Origin: an uncultured Roseovarius sp.
GTDB lineage: Bacteria; Pseudomonadota; Alphaproteobacteria; Rhodobacterales; Rhodobacteraceae
NCBI GenBank assembly: GCA_947496175.1
Contig: CANMBU010000002.1
Location: 372,001 to 436,000, forward strand
Direction: 5' to 3'
Length of the DNA: 64,000 bases
Below are positions 54,513-62,366 of this stretch, piece by piece. Position numbers and translations under genes: made by a program. The notes beneath the pieces were generated by a model, which searched no databases, was not told the DNA's origin, and worked only from the letters and a program-made list of their open reading frames with translations. Within the stretch, counting starts at the first letter, position 1; each line of letters starts with the position of its first letter.

Positions 54513-54782
54513 ATGACCCATTCACCCAAGAAACGCGCCACCAAGAAAGACCAGCTGATCAGGCTGCTCGGCACGAAGTTCGGCAGCGATATCAGATCAC
54601 TGAGCGCGAAGCTTGGCTGGCAACAGCATACGACAAGGGCGGCGCTGAGCGGTCTGCGGAAAGCCGGGTACGAGGTTGCCAGTGAAAAGCCTGTGTCCGG
54701 CGGCGTTTCAAGATACCGTATCCTGTCTGCGCCAGAATCACAGCAGGGCACAACAGCTGCGGCCGAGACCAATGGGGCGTGA
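54513..54782 (+). CDS. DUF3489 protein of a recombinase cassette
   Basis: The 89 residues include TKKDQLIRLLGTKFGSDIRS then LGWQQHTTRAALSGLRKAGY, a winged-helix-like DUF3489 domain. DUF3489, DUF2924 and a large serine recombinase recur together in alphaproteobacterial mobile elements. GAGGAG precedes the ATG. Its end overlaps the DUF2924 start by 11 bases. It probably binds DNA and helps regulate or steer the recombinase. Confidence 0.85.
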   Translation: MTHSPKKRATKKDQLIRLLGTKFGSDIRSLSAKLGWQQHTTRAALSGLRKAGYEVASEKPVSGGVSRYRILSAPESQQGTTAAAETNGA

Positions 54783-55182
54783 TCCGAACCCTGAGCGCCC
54801 GGCGGCACTCGCGCAATGGGAAGCGGTCGTCGGATCGCCTCCGCCGCCGTATCTGTCTGTGCCGTTCATGCAGAAGGCGCTGGGATATGAAGCACAGTGT
54901 AAAGCGTCGGGCGGATTGTCGGCAGGAACAAAACGAGCGCTGAAACGCATTGCGAGAGGCGAGACGGTCGCCACGTCGAACAGCAGCAGCCTGCGGCCGG
55001 GCGCGCAGCTGGTTCGGGAGTGGAACGGGAGAACCTACCAAGTTCACGTTATTGATGGTGGCTTCGAGATGGACGGCAACGCGTGGAAATCGCTCTCCGC
55101 CATTGCGAAACACATCACAGGCACAGATTGGTCAGGCCCGCGCTTCTTTGGGCTGACGGCCCGGGCTGGAGCGCGGTCGTGA
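54772..55182 (+). CDS. DUF2924 protein of a recombinase cassette
   Basis: ATG 54772 gives 136 residues with LSVPFMQKALGYEAQCKASG, LSAGTKRALKRIARGE and the C-terminal WNGRTYQVHVIDGGFEMDG then WKSLSAIAKHITGT, typical of DUF2924. The family always seems to accompany serine recombinases; its role is unknown, perhaps a directionality or DNA-bridging factor. It overlaps both neighbours, so the cassette is translated as a unit. Confidence 0.88.
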   Translation: MGRDPNPERPAALAQWEAVVGSPPPPYLSVPFMQKALGYEAQCKASGGLSAGTKRALKRIARGETVATSNSSSLRPGAQLVREWNGRTYQVHVIDGGFEMDGNAWKSLSAIAKHITGTDWSGPRFFGLTARAGARS

Positions 55183-56819
55183 AGAAGCTCCGCTGCGCCA
55201 TCTACACGCGGAAGTCTTCGGAAGACGGTCTGGAGCAGGAGTTCAACTCGCTGGATGCGCAGCGCGAGGCTTGTGCAGCCTACATCACAAGCCAGAAGCA
55301 TGAGGGCTGGATGCTGCTGCCCGAGCACTATGACGACGGAGGGCTCTCTGGTGGGTCATTGGACCGACCGGCGCTGCAACGGCTGCTGCAGGATATCTCG
55401 GACGGGCGAGTGGACCAGATCATCGTCTACAAGATCGACCGCCTGACACGGTCCCTCGCGGATTTCTCCCGTATCGTCGATACTCTGGATGCAGCAGGGG
55501 CGTCTTTCGTCTCGGTCACGCAGTCGTTCAACACAGCGACCAGCATGGGGCGTCTCACGCTGAACATGCTGCTATCGTTCGCGCAATTTGAACGTGAAGT
55601 CACTGCAGAGCGGATCCGCGACAAGATCGCGGCCTCCAAGCGCAGAGGGTTCTGGATGGGAGGGAACGTGCCCTTGGGGTATGAGGCGGATGGCCGAACA
55701 CTGAAGATCAATGCAGCTGAAGTGACAACTGTTCGAGCGCTCTACGATCTCTACGACCAGCATGGCACCGTCCGGGCCGTAAAAGCCGCTGCAGATCAGC
55801 GAGGTTTACAGACCAAGCTCAGATTGAAAGCGGATGGAAAGCAAACTGGCGGCGGCGCATTTGACCGCGGGCACATTCACCATATCCTGACCAACCCGGT
55901 CTACGCGGGACGCATCCGTCACAAGGAAAAGGTCTTTAACGGGCAGCATGAGGCGATCATTGATCCGGACCGTTGGGATCGGATCCAGCAGTTGCTCCAG
56001 AATGGTGCAGCGAAGGTCAGAGCCCGCAAGACGGCGAAGCAGCGATCGCTGCTTTGCGGCAAGCTCTTTGATGAAACCGGCGATCGGCTGACCCCGTCGC
56101 ATTCCAGAACGCGGGCTGGGGTTCGACTGCGGTACTATGTGTCACACCGCCTGATTAAGAAGAGCGGCGAGGTGAACCTTGATGGCTGGCGCTTGCCCGC
56201 CCGGGAACTGGAGGTCAAGGTTGCCGATCTGCTACGCCAACGGCTGAGCGATATGACCTTCACTGGCAGGTTATTTCCGAAGCGCTCCGCAGAAGAAATA
56301 AGGACACATCATAGCATCCTGCAAAAGCTTTATGCTGATAAGGACATCAGTCACGTGCTGGATCTCGTTGCGCGGATCGATTTGAGCCCCGGTGAACTGA
56401 CCATCACAATTGATTCCGTTCAGCTTGCTGTAACGATCGGAGTTGGTACCGACGCGATCAACCCTGAGCCGCAGATCATCACAGCGCCATTCCAGCTGAG
56501 GAAGCGCGGCGTCGAGACAAAGCTGGTCCTTGCTGACGCTTCCGGCGGCGTCGACGAAGCCCTGATCCGGAACATCGCCAAAGCGCATCTCTGGTTCGAA
56601 CAGATCAAGGCTGGCAGGACGCTTTCCGAGATTGCAAAGGCCGAAGGCACGACGAACGGCAGGATGTACCAGCTGATCAATCTGGCCTTTCTGGCCCCTG
56701 ATATCATCCGGGATGTCCTCGATGGCAAACAGCCCCTCGGCTTCACGTCAGACTGGTGCGTGCGTCACACGCTGCCGGTCAACTGGCAGGACCAGCGCAC
56801 CCTGATCGCGACTCTCTGA
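55179..56819 (+). CDS. Large serine recombinase
   Basis: GTG 55179 overlaps the DUF2924 stop (GTGA) and gives 546 residues starting KKLRCAIYTRKSSEDGLEQ with catalytic S13. The resolvase domain continues with YDDGGLSGGSLDRPALQRLL and VYKIDRLTRSLADFSRIVD, then FAQFEREVTAERIRDKI. After it come the recombinase domain (GNVPLGYEADG, HHILTNPVYAGRIRHK) and a C-terminal HTH-like part (LSEIAKAEGTTNGRMYQLIN). It is intact and of normal length, so it may mobilise the defence island to its left. No attachment site was identified by eye. Confidence 0.92.
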   Translation: MKKLRCAIYTRKSSEDGLEQEFNSLDAQREACAAYITSQKHEGWMLLPEHYDDGGLSGGSLDRPALQRLLQDISDGRVDQIIVYKIDRLTRSLADFSRIVDTLDAAGASFVSVTQSFNTATSMGRLTLNMLLSFAQFEREVTAERIRDKIAASKRRGFWMGGNVPLGYEADGRTLKINAAEVTTVRALYDLYDQHGTVRAVKAAADQRGLQTKLRLKADGKQTGGGAFDRGHIHHILTNPVYAGRIRHKEKVFNGQHEAIIDPDRWDRIQQLLQNGAAKVRARKTAKQRSLLCGKLFDETGDRLTPSHSRTRAGVRLRYYVSHRLIKKSGEVNLDGWRLPARELEVKVADLLRQRLSDMTFTGRLFPKRSAEEIRTHHSILQKLYADKDISHVLDLVARIDLSPGELTITIDSVQLAVTIGVGTDAINPEPQIITAPFQLRKRGVETKLVLADASGGVDEALIRNIAKAHLWFEQIKAGRTLSEIAKAEGTTNGRMYQLINLAFLAPDIIRDVLDGKQPLGFTSDWCVRHTLPVNWQDQRTLIATL

Positions 56820-56993
56820 CTCCCCCCTCCGACGGACACTCGTATCGCGCAAAGCACGACCTCAGACTTTGGCGCATATTGCGAGTTATCTGCGGGGTAC
56901 GGACAGTCTGCATCCGGTGTGTATTCCGGTAACCCACTAAAATAAGGCGACTATCGGGACGAACAGTCGTATCGTCTGCTTTTAGAGAAGTGT
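56820..56993. other. Spacer between serine recombinase and inverted repeat
   Basis: 174 bases with no gene or structure recognised. It would be the place to look for an attachment site of the recombinase. Confidence 0.35.
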
Positions 56994-57289
56994 TTGGCTG
57001 GGGTGGTAGGAGACCCTCGAAACCGAAGATCTCTAACCCATTCCTCCGCCACCGACCGCCGCAGGGGCACTTTCCGGGGGCATCGTTGAGGGAAAAACGG
57101 ACGAGAAGGGTGTTCCTGGTGCCTTTCCCGACCTCCTGCCAAGCTTTCTTCCCCGGTACGTCTCAGACAGCCGCTCAATACGTCTCCATCGATACCGACG
57201 CCGCTTCTCGCACCTTACGGCCACCGGGGACGCGCGGGAGGGAGCGGGAGGGGTTGCTGTATGGGGGTGCGAGAAACAGTTTCCTGGGG
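56994..57289 (+). repeat. 296-bp inverted repeat, left copy
   Basis: This stretch is identical, base for base as far as I compared, to the reverse complement of 61721-62016. The outer edge starts TTGGCTGGGGTGG and the inner edge ends TTCCTGGGG, 5 bases from the stop of the first gene inside. Short open frames within it have no ribosome sites, so I treat it as non-coding. It contains GGGGCACTTT (57064-57073), a motif seen again near the integrase gene and beyond the right copy. Confidence 0.95.
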
Positions 57290-57294
57290 ACAGT

Positions 57295-57510
57295 CTACTT
57301 CTTTGGCTTGGGTATGTACTTGTAAGCTGGATCACCCTTTTCGGTGGCAGTTTCCTCCATGGATGCAGACAACTTTTCGGGCACCACATTTTCGAGCGCG
57401 CGCGCTATTCTCTGCAAGGCACTCACCGCCGAAACAATGGCCCAAATGACGAAAGCGATTGGCAATATCCAAAGGAGCAGGACGACAACAAGTAGCTCTG
57501 GTTGTTGCAT
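57295..57510 (-). CDS. Small membrane protein at the end of the integrase operon
   Basis: I choose ATG 57510 (MQQPELLVVVLLLWILPIAF), 71 residues, with one strong membrane segment at residues ~5-30 and a charged, Lys-rich tail (YKYIPKPKK). A TTG at 57555 that overlaps the lipoprotein stop would add 15 residues. Function unknown. Stop is 5 bases from the left inverted repeat. Confidence 0.6.
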   Translation of the reverse strand: MQQPELLVVVLLLWILPIAFVIWAIVSAVSALQRIARALENVVPEKLSASMEETATEKGDPAYKYIPKPKK

Positions 57511-57551
57511 TGCTAACCTATATCTTATTGAGAAATCTTCCGCTTTCTGTT

Positions 57552-57908
57552 TCAACCTATCTCTGCATTGCCCACAATGCCGTTCGACAGCCGAAAGTTG
57601 ATATCAGCTTCCGACTTTAAACGGTCGATGGAGACCAGCGAGGTTCCCGTCACACCGTTCGAGCACTTCAAAGGTACTTGGACTACCGACGCACTAACGT
57701 TGTTACGTTGCTCATTCGTCAACGTACCAATGCACTGCCAACCGTTGACGCTTGTGATCGTAAAGCCCTGCCTTAGACTTGCGTCTTGCCAGATCTCTGC
57801 AACAACGGGTTCGCCGGTGGTGGTTTGGCCCGATCCCCCTCGTGTCGCCTCGCAGCCAGCTAGTAGTACACAGGTCGCCGCGACAGCAACTACGTTTATG
57901 GCCTTCAT
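57552..57908 (-). CDS. Small predicted lipoprotein
   Basis: ATG 57908 follows GAGGGATAA. The signal MKAINVVAVAATCVLLAGC ends in a lipobox (LLAG-C, Cys at 19), so it should be lipidated and exported. The mature part of ~100 residues holds two more cysteines (WQCIGTLT, PLKCSNGVTG) that could form a disulphide, and looks beta-rich. No family is recognised. A possible surface-exclusion or entry-blocking role is speculation. Confidence 0.7.
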   Translation of the reverse strand: MKAINVVAVAATCVLLAGCEATRGGSGQTTTGEPVVAEIWQDASLRQGFTITSVNGWQCIGTLTNEQRNNVSASVVQVPLKCSNGVTGTSLVSIDRLKSEADINFRLSNGIVGNAEIG

Positions 57909-58048
57909 GTCGTTATCCCTCACTCTTCTTCTTTGACTAGATTGCCGCAAAAGAGAGCACGATACAACCTATGGAAAAGTCCTGAGGATGCCAAAGATGA
58001 GTACTCACGGCCTGATCACCCAGGAACAGACCGAGAGAACCACACGGA

Positions 58049-58486
58049 TCAAGTCTCACCCTCTTCGCACTCAGGTACCTGACTGAGCAGCCACTCCTCG
58101 GACGGCCTGACCTTCTCCGGCATCTCTTGCAACCATTCGTCGATCACCTCCGCCGACAACGCCGCGACCTCGCAGGCGTATTGTTGACGCGTGCCTCCGG
58201 GGTTCTCTGCCAGCCACTCTTGATAGTCCTGCTCCTCGAAGTAGAAGGCGGCTCCGACCCCAGCCACTGGGACGGCCACCAGCGCTCTCCTAAGCCGTGC
58301 CTTCGCCTTGGCCTTGGCCAGTTGCTTGCGATGCGCCGCAGCCGTAGCGGCGACCTTCGCCGTCATTGTGGTCACTGTCGCCGCCAGCTTCAAAGCCAAG
58401 ATCGTAGCGCCCAATGCTATGGATGTCATGACGACGCAGAGCCACCCCACCAGCGCTAGGTTTCGTAGTGTTTTCAATATATTCAC
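58049..58486 (-). CDS. Small membrane protein with basic Ala/Lys helix
   Basis: GTG 58486 follows AAAGGAAG and gives 145 residues. There are two hydrophobic stretches (LALVGWLCVVMTSIALGATI and LRRALVAVPVAGVGAAF). Between them lies a helix rich in Ala and Lys (AKAKAKARL). An acidic tail follows, with WLAENPGGTRQQYACEVAAL and EWLLSQVPECEE. I do not recognise it. It is the third gene of the integrase operon. Confidence 0.6.
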   Translation of the reverse strand: MNILKTLRNLALVGWLCVVMTSIALGATILALKLAATVTTMTAKVAATAAAHRKQLAKAKAKARLRRALVAVPVAGVGAAFYFEEQDYQEWLAENPGGTRQQYACEVAALSAEVIDEWLQEMPEKVRPSEEWLLSQVPECEEGET

Positions 58487-58546
58487 GTTTTTCTTCCTTT
58501 GTTTGAGTGAGACCCCGGCCAACCTTGGCCAGCCGGAGCCGTTCTC

Positions 58547-58720
58547 TCAGGGCAGTCTACGCGTGATCGCGTAGTCCGCCAACCACTGCCAGTAGTGCTC
58601 TCGATCCCGAAAGCCCTGATCGACGGCGGCGACGTCCTCCGCCTCCACCAACGTCAGGTTCCCGTCGAACTGCGCGATGGCGGCCCGCTCCTCGAACGTC
58701 TCGATGTCGGGGATCAGCAT
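58547..58720 (-). CDS. 57-residue protein overlapping the integrase stop
   Basis: ATG 58720 overlaps the integrase stop as ATGCTGA, a coupling arrangement. The 57 residues (MLIPDIETFEERAAIAQFDG ... REHYWQWLADYAITRRLP) are acidic and helical with coherent, non-repetitive composition, unlike the Arg-rich shadow frame across it. It is too short for default gene calls. A size like this and coupling to the integrase would fit a recombination-directionality or control factor, but such factors are usually basic; the acidic character argues for another role. Confidence 0.6.
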   Translation of the reverse strand: MLIPDIETFEERAAIAQFDGNLTLVEAEDVAAVDQGFRDREHYWQWLADYAITRRLP

Positions 58721-60000
58721 GACGGCAGTCTGATTTGGTCGATGATGCCGCGTTTCTGCTCGTCGGAGATGCCCGCCGAGTAGATGCCGTAGGTGATGCC
58801 GTTCTCCGAGCGCGCGGACTTATGACCAACCAGCGACGCCGTGAAATGCTCTGGGACGCCGGTGCGCTCGCACTGGGTGATGAACCACTTACGGGTGGAG
58901 TGGAACACCAAGCCCGGTCTCCGAAGATCGAGCTTCTCGCGCAGATCGGCGAAGCGTTTGGTCACCATGTTGACGGACAGCCCCGGAAAGAGCGGACCGT
59001 CCTGCGGCAACTCACCCAGCAGAGCCTCCAGATCGGAATGCAGCGGCACCATACGCTCCGCCGCGTCGGTCTTGAGCTTGCGCAGCCCGTTGGGCCTAAC
59101 GTGCGCGAACCATCCGAGGTTGCCCTTGGAGATCAGGTCCTCACGGAGCAAACCGACAGCCTCGCCAGACCTCATGCCGGTGAGCAGGCAGATCAACAAA
59201 GGAACATGGATCGCTCCATCCTCCTCCATCAGCAGGGCCCGTACCTCGTCATCCGTTAGGACCGCATAGGGCGCGGGTTTGATCTTCCCGTCGAAGCGAA
59301 CGGTCCGAAAGGGGTTCTGAGAGAGATGCCCCTCGTAGACGGCCCAATCCAGGAAATGGTTGACCTGAGACCAGATGCGCTTGCGGGTCCGCGCCGAGAT
59401 GACCTCCAGCCCGCCGTCGGACCAGCGCGCCAGCTGATCCAGCGTCATACGCCGGGTTTGACGCACTTTGCCGATCAGCGGAGACAGCCGCGCGATGAGG
59501 CTCAGAAACTCCCGCCCGTCCTCCCGGGTGATCGACGTGATCCTCCGGTCCCGGTACTTGGACGTGAAGAGCCCCACGGAGTAACGGACGCTCTTGAATC
59601 CGCCCCGGCGAAGCTGGTCACTTCTTAGGTTGAGATAGGTCCGCGAGAGCTCCGCAACCGTCGGCGCGGCTGTCTTGCCGGGGAAAGCGATGGTGCCCTC
59701 CGCCGCCAGAGCGCTCCGGAGAGAGGACAGAGCGGCTTTGGATGCCTCCCCCCATTCGATTTGACCTTTGCCAGTCTGCGCGTGACTGAGGATATCCTCC
59801 GCGCCGTTGCGGGCTTGACGGACCAGATCCTCGTACTTGGCGTTGACCTCCGCGGCGCGGGTGCGGGCGGTCTTGACGTCTCCGGTCTTGAGTGACTGTT
59901 TCAAGGCCCGCGCCCCGATCACAGGGACGACGTCTTTGGGATAGTTGCGGCGGTAGAGCCAGGTTTGACCTTTGAGATAGGCATACTTGATGTCGGACAT
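58714..60000 (-). CDS. Tyrosine recombinase/integrase
   Basis: ATG 60000 (MSDIKYAYLKGQTWLYRRNY) is preceded by GGAAGGAGC at ideal spacing; 60036 would be too early. The 428-residue integrase has an N-terminal arm domain, a core-binding domain (about 105-210), and the catalytic residues Arg in LTGMRSGEAVGLLR, His/Arg in FHSTRKWF, His in LVGHKSA, and the Tyr near TYGIYSAG. All are intact. It heads the minus-strand operon within the inverted-repeat segment and probably mobilises it. Confidence 0.93.
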   Translation of the reverse strand: MSDIKYAYLKGQTWLYRRNYPKDVVPVIGARALKQSLKTGDVKTARTRAAEVNAKYEDLVRQARNGAEDILSHAQTGKGQIEWGEASKAALSSLRSALAAEGTIAFPGKTAAPTVAELSRTYLNLRSDQLRRGGFKSVRYSVGLFTSKYRDRRITSITREDGREFLSLIARLSPLIGKVRQTRRMTLDQLARWSDGGLEVISARTRKRIWSQVNHFLDWAVYEGHLSQNPFRTVRFDGKIKPAPYAVLTDDEVRALLMEEDGAIHVPLLICLLTGMRSGEAVGLLREDLISKGNLGWFAHVRPNGLRKLKTDAAERMVPLHSDLEALLGELPQDGPLFPGLSVNMVTKRFADLREKLDLRRPGLVFHSTRKWFITQCERTGVPEHFTASLVGHKSARSENGITYGIYSAGISDEQKRGIIDQIRLPSC

Positions 60001-60086
60001 GATTGCTCCTTCCCGGGAAAGTGCCCCCGGGGTCATGGTTGGATTTGATTGTCAGAAAGGGTGCTCAGGGAGCGGCTGGGATGTTT

Positions 60087-60272
60087 CTAATCCTTGCCGT
60101 CTCTCGCTTTGACGAGCTCCAGAGGAGGCTCGCCGTAGGCTCCGGCGAAGGGCCCGGTGAGGGCCGTTCCGGTCACGCGGTCTTCCTCGACCGTGTCTAT
60201 CCTGAACAGGTGTTCGGGGACCTCATCGAAAGCTCGGATGACGACCACCGCGTCGGGTTTGAGATCGGGCAC
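60087..60272 (-). CDS. Small protein upstream of the integrase (61 aa)
   Basis: It starts with GTG 60272, three bases after the stop of a 16-codon leader that carries the strong ribosome site. VVVIRAFDEVPEHLFRIDTV then RVTGTALTGPFAGAYGEPPL is a coherent small beta-barrel-like fold. I recall similar small proteins beside integrases in mobile elements. Function unknown. Translation probably depends on reinitiation from the leader. Confidence 0.65.
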   Translation of the reverse strand: MPDLKPDAVVVIRAFDEVPEHLFRIDTVEEDRVTGTALTGPFAGAYGEPPLELVKARDGKD

Positions 60273-60275
60273 GGT

Positions 60276-60326
60276 TCAGAAGACCGGCACCGTTGCGTTG
60301 AGTATTGGTAACAGGTTGATAAGCAT
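60276..60326 (-). CDS. 16-residue leader peptide
   Basis: AAGGAGG lies 5 bases before ATG 60326. The frame MLINLLPILNATVPVF ends at 60276, three bases ahead of the GTG of the 61-residue gene. The best ribosome site of the region serves this tiny frame, while the following gene has none, so ribosomes likely reach that gene by reinitiation. The peptide is hydrophobic; whether it acts itself is unknown. Confidence 0.55.
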   Translation of the reverse strand: MLINLLPILNATVPVF

Positions 60327-60585
60327 GAGAAACCTCCTTCGTTGTTCTCATTAGAGATACGGAGATTTCCAAAGTTTTGAGGGGAGATAGGCGGGAAAGG
60401 TCTTCAACAATACATGCTTAGTAGGGCGCTCCCTGTTGGTGAGATTGGAGCCCAAAATCAACCAATAGATTTGTTGAGAGTCTTTGCGTCGCGGCGCAGC
60501 TATCTCAAAGTTCGTTGAAATCGCGTGCTGGACATGGGCATACTCGTCTATCTGAGCTGTTTCGACAAACCTGGAGGTGGAACTC

Positions 60586-61686
60586 TTGAACACTGGAAGA
60601 CTGAAAGAATTGCTGGAGCTTGTTGATAGTGCGGAAAGGCTAGCTGATACACAATCGGCCCTACAGGATCTGAGCAACTCTCTTTCAAATGTCGTAAGCC
60701 AGCCACAGAACCCTGACCTTCAAACGAGCCTAGCAAGGGCCCATTCCAATTTCAAAGACGCTGTTGAGAAGTTCCAGTCGGCGTTCGCACCAAGAGAATT
60801 TGAGCTTGCGCTAGCGCTGAATGAAGACGCGTTTAAGCCAGACCTAGTCGAAGAAATCTCAGACATGATAGTTGAAAACGCGATGTCTCCAAATGTCGTC
60901 AAAGACTTTGTCGACGAAACACTAGAACATCGACAGCAAGTCTTCGAAAACATCGAATCTCTTTCGAAAGCGTTTGAGTTTTTCAACGTTTCTTACGGAG
61001 CAGTTGACGAGGGGCATGCCGAACTTGGTTTCCAGATACCTCGTGAGTTTTTCGATAACGATTTGGACGGATTGATAAATGAGATGTCCCAGTTGAGAAA
61101 CATGCTGCGCTTCTTCTCGGAGGCGACGATAGGAAAATACGAGCCAGCAAAGATCGGGGCAATCTCGACTACCGACCCATTGATTTTTTTGGCCATGATC
61201 GAACCGTTGGCGGTCAAAGTTGGTGCACTAGTCCAGTGGGCTTTGACTGTTTGGATAGGTGTTGAAACTATTCGGAATCTCAGGGCGGAAACTGAGAAGT
61301 CAAAAGCTTTCTCTGAAGAAGAGATCGAGAACTTCTACGGATCGAAGATAAAAGCAGATATCGACAAGAAAGTAGATGCCAAAGTCCAGGAAATGTTGGA
61401 GCAGGGTAAGGCGGAAAAGTCACGCGAAGGCGAATTGAAAGTCCATTTGGATTGGGCACTGAGAGCTCTTTTGGCAAAGGTCGAACGCGGAATGACTGTG
61501 GAGCTTAGGATTGCGCCGCCGCCACTTATCGATACTGCTGAGGAGGAGGACGAAGAACAAGATGTAGCCAGCTCCGCTAATTACAACGACCTTAAGAACA
61601 TTCAAAGTCAGCTAGTTTTCCCGCAAGCATCGGGCACTCCGGTACTAGAACTCCCAAAAGAAAACGATGAGGACGACGAAGACTGA
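60586..61686 (+). CDS. Unknown cargo protein of the inverted-repeat element (366 aa)
   Basis: TTG 60586 is preferred because GGAGG (60573-60577) lies 8 bases ahead; GTG 60577 would sit within the ribosome site. The first ~200 residues are helical and acidic. A hydrophobic segment (LIFLAMIEPLAVKVGALVQW, residues ~204-223, continuing to ~230) could enter a membrane. The tail is coiled-coil-like and ends in acidic runs (EEEDEEQD, NDEDDED). It is the only plus-strand gene between the repeats and looks like accessory cargo. A membrane-acting defence effector is possible but unproven. Confidence 0.65.
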   Translation: MNTGRLKELLELVDSAERLADTQSALQDLSNSLSNVVSQPQNPDLQTSLARAHSNFKDAVEKFQSAFAPREFELALALNEDAFKPDLVEEISDMIVENAMSPNVVKDFVDETLEHRQQVFENIESLSKAFEFFNVSYGAVDEGHAELGFQIPREFFDNDLDGLINEMSQLRNMLRFFSEATIGKYEPAKIGAISTTDPLIFLAMIEPLAVKVGALVQWALTVWIGVETIRNLRAETEKSKAFSEEEIENFYGSKIKADIDKKVDAKVQEMLEQGKAEKSREGELKVHLDWALRALLAKVERGMTVELRIAPPPLIDTAEEEDEEQDVASSANYNDLKNIQSQLVFPQASGTPVLELPKENDEDDED

Positions 61687-61720
61687 CGACGCTTCCATCT
61701 GCGATGCTGCAATCACTGAG

Positions 61721-62016
61721 CCCCAGGAAACTGTTTCTCGCACCCCCATACAGCAACCCCTCCCGCTCCCTCCCGCGCGTCCCCGGTGGCCGTAAGGTGC
61801 GAGAAGCGGCGTCGGTATCGATGGAGACGTATTGAGCGGCTGTCTGAGACGTACCGGGGAAGAAAGCTTGGCAGGAGGTCGGGAAAGGCACCAGGAACAC
61901 CCTTCTCGTCCGTTTTTCCCTCAACGATGCCCCCGGAAAGTGCCCCTGCGGCGGTCGGTGGCGGAGGAATGGGTTAGAGATCTTCGGTTTCGAGGGTCTC
62001 CTACCACCCCAGCCAA
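61721..62016 (-). repeat. 296-bp inverted repeat, right copy
   Basis: Exact reverse complement of 56994-57289. Its inner edge starts 34 bases after the stop of the cargo gene, so both outward-running transcription units of the element end at a repeat copy. Both copies are oriented with the same sequence facing inward. Complete identity implies either recent formation or gene conversion between the copies. Confidence 0.95.
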
Positions 62017-62258
62017 CCTTCCCGAACAATGCACCGATGGACCGCGCGCAGGACGCTTGGGCGCAAAGTGCCCCGATAGATGCCCCCGTGAGCTCTGAGC
62101 GTATCCTGGGGAATAATAGGGGTGAGTATGGAGCAGTGGGGAGCGGGAATAGGGATAAGTAATGGGAAGGAGGAGTAAGGGAGACGGAAAGTGCCTCAGT
62201 GACTCCTCAAAACCTCCTAACACTCAAAAAACCTATCTCCCCTTCCTAAGTAACACCC
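62017..62258. other. Purine-rich spacer right of the inverted repeat
   Basis: No supported gene. Contains AAAGTGCCCC (62065-62074) and a near copy (62188-62197), and an unusually purine-rich stretch on the plus strand (about 62110-62193). Confidence 0.4.
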
Positions 62259-62366
62259 ATGACCGGCATCAACCCGCACTACTCAAGACCCCTGGACGTC
62301 CACCGCTGGTCCGATCACCCGGAGGTCAACGAGTTGGTGGGGGAGGTGTCAAAGCGATGTTTTTGA
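62259..62366 (+). CDS. Possible 35-residue ORF overlapping the DUF2779 start
   Basis: A frame MTGINPHYSRPLDVHRWSDH ... to a TGA that overlaps the DUF2779 gene by 10 bases. The opening resembles short phage or mobile-element proteins I recall, perhaps as a truncated N-terminus. The ribosome site is weak. It may couple translation to DUF2779 or be a remnant. Confidence 0.3.
   Translation: MTGINPHYSRPLDVHRWSDHPEVNELVGEVSKRCF

Noticed and set aside
58557-58829. 90-residue minus-strand frame across the integrase end
   Set aside because: Arg/Gly-rich shadow; the frame of the 57-residue protein at 58547-58720 has the better composition and coupling.
61592-62029. 145-residue frame over the right inverted repeat, partly repeated at 56990-57325
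   Set aside because: The two look like homologous proteins only because the DNA is an identical inverted repeat. They extend by different lengths beyond it, have no ribosome site and are Arg/Pro-rich.
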